From Adiantum capillus-veneris (Eukaryota > Streptophyta > Polypodiopsida > Polypodiales > Pteridaceae): a stretch of DNA of 64,000 nucleotides. The stretch lies in assembly GCA_014529385.2 (NCBI GenBank), contig CM043963.1, positions 7,501 to 71,500 of the forward strand. The letters are read 5' to 3'. This document shows, in pieces, positions 58,291 through 64,000 of this stretch; within the stretch, counting starts at the first letter, position 1; every line of letters begins with the position of its first letter. The position numbers and the translations under genes are program-made. The notes beneath the pieces are model-generated. The model was not told where the DNA came from. It ran no database searches and saw only the letters and a list, made by a program, of their open reading frames with translations.

Positions 58291-58763
58291 AACCATTTAA
58301 AAAGTAGGGAAGGGGGGGGTAAACCATTTGAAAAGTAGGGGGGTAGGGGGTCTTCTCTCTCTACCTTTTTGGCCAACTTGTAAGTGGCCTCTTAACTCTC
58401 CCATGCCACCTAAGCAAATCCGTGGGTCAAAGAGGTCAAAAAAATGACTTTTTTCAAAAACTTTAAAAAAAACTCTATTTCCCCCTAAAAAGTACCCCCA
58501 ACATATACACATAATTAAAAAAAAGATTTTTAAGTTAAATTACTCAAAATTCAACATTTTTTGACTTCCTCCAAACTTTTAGAAAATTCCCCCCAAAATT
58601 GAAAACTCTCTCTCCTAATCTAAGCTCCTCTCCTACACCCATCCCCCTTGCACCTGCACCTGCTGCTGCACCTACGCACCCATCTCTCCATCCTTCAAGC
58701 TCGATCTCTCCACCCTACAAGCTCTATCTCTCCATCCTTCAAGCTCCATCTCTCCATCCTACA

Positions 58764-61637
58764 ATGCCTCTTGACGATGTGACCAATGTCCCAGCAAGCT
58801 CTTCACACGGTAGGTCTCCAGGGCTTTTCCTACGCCTACCTCAAGAGTATGTTCCGACAAAGAAAACATGCTTGGGTACATTACCTTCAGCCAACGAGCG
58901 TCGCCCTCAAGGGGAGAAGAATGTGGATCTCTAGACAGACGGATTCTTGTATCCAAAGGATCCTTCTCTCAATGTTCATCCGTCTTTTACAAACATTCCA
59001 TCACTGTTGCAATATGTTGGAAATGGAGAGCAAGGTTTGTTGGGCTACTGCAAGAGACTCAACAAACACGAGATTGCGCGGTTCGAGATCTACTTGCGTC
59101 ATTGGCAGTTGCTCAATGGGAGTTTCCACAATCTTCAAGCTCAGATGCAAACAGCTACTAGTGCGCTTAAGGAGGCAAAGAGCACCATCACAACCAAGGA
59201 AAATGTAATTAAAAAGCTTGAGGATACTCTTTCACACATGAAGAGTACTTCCATGGGAGGTAGGGTGAGGAAACGAGAGTTGTCCGAAATTCAGACTCTT
59301 GCACCACGTGGAGGTGCAAGAAAACGAAGGGTGACAGCTATGAGGTAACATGTTCTATCCCTCATGTTTTTTAAGTTTAATACGGCTCATCATTGTTGTT
59401 TTGGGCAATAGGAACTTTGTCCAAGAAACGTGCGGCGGCGAGAATGCGCCAGCTAGGGCTACTTTACTTCGTTCTTGTTTCAACAAAGAGGATTTTATTG
59501 GGATGCTTGATGCTCCAGAGGAAAAACACTTGAAAGACGCAATCACTAAGAGAGTTCTTAGAGATTTTTCTAATATTGTCACTGATCTAGATGTTCAGGA
59601 TATTTGTGATGCTGTTGGGATTAGTACCAAGGGCTATCAAGCAATACATCAAGTGTTAAAAGATGCATTAAGAAGTCGAGGAGTCACGGAAAACCTATTC
59701 CCACTTCCTCACAGAGTGCAGATTGCCAAGAAGGTGTCAAATGAAGATGTTGTTCACCGATTAGGGGACTACTTGTATATTGAAGACACGATGCCTCTTC
59801 AGCCGCTCCGTAGCAAATCACAAGGAAGGAAGGGCCGCGGGAAGGGAAGCGGTGTTGTTTCTAACAGTGTGTTGCGGACTGAAGGGTTTGTTTACACCAA
59901 ATTCAACAATATATTTCTGGACTTGATACGATTGCAGCAGTCCATGGCTGTTTTCTACAATTTGAGTGATGCAGGTTAGTTTAGAGTTGCCTACATGCTC
60001 TATGATGTGTCATAACATGCATTCTGAGGCTTTATGTTGTTGGCAGTTCTTGAAGGCAAGCTTGTGTTCGTGCTGAAGTTGGATGAGTGTGTAATTGTTA
60101 AAGGGAGAAAGTTGGAGAGAATGAGCATCACGCTTATGAATGAAGCCCTAGATTATGCCAAGCAATCTTGCAGTTCGAGTGAAGCGACAAAGCCCTCTTT
60201 TAGTTTGCAATCAGAGAAGGATATATGGTGGCTTGGTGCAATTGAAGTTCTAAAAGAGACACATGAAGTCCTTGCATGGATTTTCAGTAGAATCCCATGG
60301 GTCACAGAGGTCATTAAAGATCAAATAAACGGTGAGAAGCTCATGGTTCCAGGACGTGGGGAGTTTGATGTTGAATGGCATTTAGGTGGTGATCTAAAGA
60401 CCATAAAGTGCATGCTTGGATGCAAACAAGGTGCAAATTCTTTACTTCCCTGTCCATTCTGTGCGAAAGGGCACAAGAGAAGTCGAGCAACTCAAGTGGA
60501 AGGTCAGGACGATGATAATGATGACCATATAAATAGGGAGTGGCAAAGTTCGGTTCTTTCATGTGATATGCTGCAGGTGCCCAATAGGGATAGCAAAGAT
60601 CCTGGGTGGAACCCCATAATTCCCTTCTCCCTCAACAATGTTCAATTTTGCACATTGCATGCGTTTATGCGAATATTTGATAGGATCTTAAAGCATCACA
60701 TTGATTATGCTTTCACAATGAAGCCCCTTCAACGGTCAAAAGACTCCTTGCAGGGGGTGGAGACGCTCCTTAATGAGATTGGATGTCACCGATCAAGGGT
60801 GAACATTGTAGCAAAGACTTGTAGGGAGAAGACATATGAGGTGGCACAGAAGGTTTCCATGAATGGAGCCAAAGCACGTCGATTTTTCAAGAAGATGTCA
60901 AAGTCTCCAATGCAGGTATCCAAGGCAAGTGTCGATCTACCAAGTGAGAAGCGGTGGGAGTTGTGGAAAGATTTGTGTTCATGCACGACGGACAAAGATC
61001 CCAATGTGGAGGTTGCTAACCAACGCAAGCTAGTATGGTCATCCTTTCAAAAGGTTTTGATATTGATGAATCTTTCAAGCACCACTGTTGAGCAGCGAGA
61101 GGAGTTCAAGAAGGTGCTTTATGAATTCACAAAGGCCGCTAAGGACGGATGGTCTGAAAGCAAGATTACACACTACATGGTTTGTTTTAACGGACTTAAT
61201 ACATATGCAATGTTTGAAAATGTAACTTTTCTATTCGCTTATCTCCTTTTTGATTGTTTTAGCACATTCTCTATGCGCATGGTGCATACTTCATGGACCG
61301 CTATGGTTCGCTTGATATATGGAGTACACAAGGCATGGAGAAGTCCCACTATCGAGCAAAAGGAGTCTACTTCAAGAATACTCGGCATGGTGGTGGTAGT
61401 TCACACTCCAACTACCTCCAAGATATGTTTAATTGGTTTTTTAGGCACACCTTTGGGAGAACTCGTACTATTGAGAAAGCAAGAGAATCGATGTTAGCAA
61501 AGCAGTAACGCAACGCTTCCCGTACTGCAGCATCCGAGAAGTGGAAACGCTCGCGAGCGTCCCTCGGCCACGAAGCTTGGCGTGCAACTAAATATCGAAA
61601 AGGCAGCGTTTGGGCATCGCGTCAACCGTCCGAATGA
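58764..61637 (+). CDS. Transposase-like multi-exon gene, copy 2
   Basis: ATG 58764 (MPLDDVTNVPASSSHGRS). Introns with matching phases: 59345-59411 (AG|GTAACA...CAATAG), 59975-60046 (CAG|GTTAGT...TTGGCAG), 61180-61262 (ATG|GTTTGT...GTTTTAG). The spliced frame is open except for TAG 58932-58934 and TAA 61506-61508; past the latter, homology to copy 1 continues to the TGA at 61635. In order: DGFLYPKDPSLNVHPSF; coiled coil; basic RGGARKRRV; DICDAVGISTKGYQAIHQVL; KLDECVIVKGRKLERMSITL; IWWLGAIEVLKETHEVLAW; FDVEWHLGGDLKTIKCMLGC with Cys pairs (CMLGC, CPFCAKGH); CTLHAFMRIFDRILKHHIDY; and DIWSTQGMEKSHYRAKGVYF, KNTRHGGG. The LHA..RI.D and QG.EK...K.YF..T blocks recall repeat-associated proteins in other TE-rich eukaryotes (from memory, unverified). 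Function unproven; transposase or a relative is an inference from copy number and context. Confidence 0.7.
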
Positions 61638-61726
61638 TCCAGGTTTAGTTGTTCAATTCAATTGCTTTATTTGAGTTTCACTCAATTGGCCGCATAGTGT
61701 GAAAGGGTCCAAATCTCAAAAAAACC

Positions 61727-61734
61727 TATTTAAA
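61727..61734 (+). promoter_or_regulatory. TATA-like box upstream of the H3-like gene
   Basis: ACCTATTTAAAGG, 45 bp before the ATG. CTTCCCTACTAG|GTGCAACC at 61770 would also serve as a splice acceptor, so the H3-like frame could instead be an exon of a longer transcript from the upstream gene. Confidence 0.4.
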
Positions 61735-61778
61735 GGTTGAAGGGGCTCATTTTGTCATCTTCCCTACTAGGTGCAACC

Positions 61779-62635
61779 ATGGCACGAACAAAACAAACGG
61801 CTAGGATTGCATATCCAGAGGGGCCATCCGACTCAAAGGTACAGCAACAGAAGCTGGAACTTGACAAGATCAAGGTGAAGTCCACACAGAAGAATCTGGA
61901 GCTTCAAATCAGCATGGCCAGTCCTCTACATTAGCAAAAGAGAGACGGAAGCATCATCTTGTTGTCTATTCATTGGACTCCAACGATTATGATGGCAACA
62001 GGGAGGATGAGAGCGACCAGGGCAAAGAAACAAACAGCCAAAAGCAGCCGTCAGAAGGCTCCGAAGAGACACAAATGGATGAAGATGTCCCATGGGTTGG
62101 CGTCCAAATACAAACTTATCAGGCTCACATGTCTATTGGGGGTAAGACACTTCCTAAAGGGAGTGGACCTACACCATCACATCCGGTCGATAGTGAAGAG
62201 CACGAATCAGATGGAGAGTGGGTGGAATCCGATTATGAGGTGTTGGAAGTGCATGTGCAGAAAAAAAAGAGAAAGAGCATTGTCTACAAGAAGAGGAAGC
62301 AAGCTGCCCCGACTCGTGCCAAAAATGCACCTCCATGTCGACCTCAGAAGGTACGAAAGCGCAGCCGTGCTTTTGCGGAGATTCGACACTATCAAAAGAG
62401 CACCGAGATCTTGATTCAGAGGGCCCCTTTTGCAAGGCTATGCAGGGAGGTTTTGTAATTGTACAACACTCAGTTTCGGATGGGCGCCGTGGCCATAGAG
62501 GCAGTCCAAGAGGCAGCAGAGCAATATTTAACTGGCATATTCGAGGATTCTAACCTCTGTGCCATCCATGCAAAGCGTGTAACCATTATGCCCAAGGATA
62601 TGTAGCTTTCTCGCCGTTTGCGCCATGAGGAGTAG
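61779..62635 (+). pseudogene. Histone H3-like gene: exact H3 tail, long acidic-basic linker, full H3 fold
   Basis: ATG 61779 gives M-ARTKQTAR-IAYPEG: residues 1-8 of H3, with Ile at K9. The frame closes at 61934. The second frame (open from before 61973) carries an acidic linker (NREDESDQGKETNSQ, SEEHESDGEWVESDYE), a basic NLS-like KKKRKSIVYKKRKQAAPTRA, then AEIRHYQKSTEILIQRAPFA, RLCREVL, stop, [48 protein letters not shown], stop, LSRRLRHEE, stop. The fold aligns to canonical H3 without a gap to within one residue of the end, about 60% identical by eye over about 88 positions. TAA 62456 and TAG 62603 fall exactly at H3 Gln76 and Gln125. The frames could be joined by splicing from 61838 or 61874 to 62021 (phase 0, weak acceptor) or by a frameshift. 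A spliced product would be about 225-235 residues versus 135 in H3. No CENH3-type loop 1 insertion. Confidence 0.88.
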
Positions 62636-63016
62636 CTTGTAATTAGGCATCAACCTTTTTGTATTTACGGAACTCCAAGATTGGAAAGAATTTGAATACA
62701 AGCGTCTTTTGATTCTATATCCCACCCTGTGCATTGTATTGGGAAGAATTTTAATATAATCATCTTTTATTGTATACCCCAGTGCCCATTGTATTGTTTT
62801 AATTCTGTACCATGCAATGTAGCACTGGTTCAAGTTTTGTCTACCTTCTACTGTATGTATGTAGCCATTAGCTTGTTATTGTGAAAAATTGCCTACGTTT
62901 AGCACCTTGGCTAAGTGGGGCATGCACTTCCTGATGTATCCATGCTATGTGACTCACTATTGCATGGCAAAAACATCTACAAAGTGTTCAAAATGGCTTG
63001 GAATGCCCCCAAGTTG
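62636..63016 (+). other. 3' flank of the H3-like gene
   Basis: AT-rich with two related 60-bp blocks (TCTTTTGATTCTATATCCCA at 62704 and TCTTTTATTGTATACCCCAG at 62763). Several AATAAT/TAATATAA signals could serve for polyadenylation. No gene. Confidence 0.4.
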
Positions 63017-63088
63017 GCTGCCACAAGGGCACGCATTTGGGGCTTCCAGAGGCCTATGGGTGGACATAATGCGTGCCCTTGTGGCAGC
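63017..63088. repeat. Foldback repeat 1: 21-bp perfect inverted repeat
   Basis: GCTGCCACAAGGGCACGCAT plus T at 63017-63037, its exact reverse complement at 63068-63088, with a 30-bp loop. Confidence 0.95.
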
Positions 63089-63242
63089 CTCTCCTAGTGC
63101 TTTGCTGACACTCTCCAGTGGTTTCCAGATAATTTTGACAAGCAATAAGTATGTTTTGTTTGCTTCAATGCTTCAATTAGCATAGATGCTGCTGGAATTC
63201 ATCCCCCCTTAGTCCATGTCAGTCCTAAAGTCTAGAAAAGAC

Positions 63243-63561
63243 TTAGATATTGCCACAAAGTTTACTCTTGTGGTTTGTTAATACAACTTTAGGTAACTGG
63301 GGCAAGATGGGCTTAAGGTTACCTAGGTATCCATGTCTTCCTGTTTTGCAGCTGGGTATTATTGTCTTCTCACTCTGTTTTGTAACTGGATATGCTCCGA
63401 TTCTCCAAGAAGGGTTTAGATATTGCCACAGTTTTGTGGTTTGTTAATACATCTTTAGGTATCTGGGGCAAGATGGGCTTAAGGTTACCTGGGTATCCAT
63501 GTGTTTCTCTTTTGCAACTGGGTATTAATGCCTTGTCACTCTGTTTTGTACTTGGGTATGC
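63243..63561. repeat. Tandem duplication, period about 172 bp
   Basis: TTAGATATTGCCAC begins at 63243 and again at 63415. The units share GGTTTGTTAATACA, GGGGCAAGATGGGCTTAAGG, TTACCT(A/G)GGTATCCATGT and CACTCTGTTTTGTA with scattered changes. Confidence 0.9.
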
Positions 63562-63583
63562 TCTTAGATGTGTCCAATTTCAT

Positions 63584-63653
63584 CTGACACAAGGGCGCGC
63601 ATTTGCACACTTCATCTACTGATAGAAAGCCCTAATGCGCGCCCTTGTGGCAG
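63584..63653. repeat. Foldback repeat 2: related inverted repeat
   Basis: CTGACACAAGGGCGCGCATT at 63584-63603 pairs with AATGCGCGCCCTTGTGGCAG at 63634-63653, with one mismatch and a 30-bp loop. The arms are the same sequence family as foldback 1 (GGGCACGC versus GGGCGCGC), so both are copies of one small element. Confidence 0.92.
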
Positions 63654-64000
63654 CATTGTTTAGGGACTTCCAAGCCCTTTACTAGGCACATACATAACTT
63701 TGGAAGCCTAGATATAACAAAGTATACATTTTTTAAATTTTAATGCCTGCCAAACCCTTTAGTAGATATAGCAAAAATTATGGTGCTTCTCATACACAAT
63801 GGAAGCCCAACATATAAGAAATTCAAAACCTTGCAAGAAAGAGAGTCATAGACAGCAAAAAGTAGTTTCATTAAAGAAATCAATGCTTTAGGATCTTTCT
63901 AATTACAATTTTCTGGTGCTTGGCCTTTTGGGGTGGCTCCGTGTTAAGTAAAGTGGTTGTGATTTCTTGGGTGTCATTAACCCCTACAACTTGGTTCATG
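63654..64000. other. No recognisable feature
   Basis: AT-rich sequence without conserved coding potential. Confidence 0.5.

Noticed and set aside
59300-59345. Similarity of GGTGCAAGAAAACGAAGGGTG to the LTR junction at 31155-31180
   Set aside because: About 20 bp of loose similarity. The same bases are normal interior LTR sequence in both gypsy B LTRs, so a special relationship is not supported.
50503-62635. A non-standard genetic code with TAA and TAG read as Gln
   Set aside because: TGA stops fitting Arg also occur, Gln is encoded by CAA/CAG throughout the intact 1612-codon frame with no internal TAR, and copia C2 has a TAG where relatives have Leu or Phe. C-to-T decay explains the data better.
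62335-62635. Centromeric H3 (CENH3) identity
   Set aside because: The fold lacks the loop 1 insertion and keeps canonical [16 protein letters not shown] and the exact canonical tail. It is closer to replication-type or H3.3-type H3.

Overview
The window reads as nuclear DNA of a land plant with a large, repeat-rich genome. The evidence is nested Ty1/copia and Ty3/gypsy LTR elements with plant-type primer binding sites, a CACTA transposon, long (GA)n microsatellites, and short GT-AG introns of about 70-80 bp. A Penelope-like reverse transcriptase and the element spectrum suggest a fern, lycophyte or gymnosperm rather than a compact angiosperm genome, but the sequence alone does not settle the species. 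I see no rRNA, tRNA, CRISPR array or bacterial-style operon.

Layout. 1-910: 5'-broken LINE reverse transcriptase on the minus strand. 911-10520: gypsy element A (plus; LTR, tRNA-Asp-type primer site, decayed gag-protease), with a 3.7-kb CACTA element (2111-5827, TSD CTA) in its leader. 10521-14836: truncated copia C1 (minus). 14837-25600: degenerate debris, including a copia 3' end (to 21401) and pieces of three gypsy 3' ends or integrases. 26124-28300: Penelope-like element (minus), split by a probable solo LTR (27309-27907). 28800-31158: two apparently spliced or promoter-bearing genes of unknown function on the plus strand. 31159-38438: gypsy B (minus), a young non-autonomous element with near-identical LTRs and one intact 1612-codon gag-protease frame but no RT or integrase. 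39116-44257: complete copia C2 (minus) with GGGAG target duplications, inserted into an unknown proline-rich frame. 44914-48510: decayed copy of an unclassified transposase-like gene (minus). 48515-49545: LTR-less copia fragment C3. 50503-53410: long, nonsense-riddled coiled-coil ORF (minus). 54885-58125: gypsy C gag-protease remnant (minus). 58764-61637: better-preserved, multi-exon copy of the same transposase-like gene (plus). 61779-62635: histone H3-like gene (plus). 62880-63660: small foldback repeats and a tandem duplication.

The standout is the 3' end. A reading frame starting with the exact H3 tail ARTKQTAR is followed by a long acidic then basic linker and a full H3 histone fold, including an unbroken [16 protein letters not shown] match. 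It lies about 140 bp downstream of, and collinear with, a spliced gene of a transposase-like family that occurs twice in this window. It keeps H3 K4 but has Ile at K9. The tail and fold are in different frames, and the fold has two nonsense codons, each exactly where canonical H3 has Gln. It is therefore either a recent pseudogene or something expressed in an unusual way. A mobile element that acquired a divergent H3 is the hypothesis I would follow up first.

Decay pattern: many in-frame stops across the window are explained by C-to-T change (CAG to TAG, CAA to TAA, CGA to TGA), as expected for methylated plant transposons.
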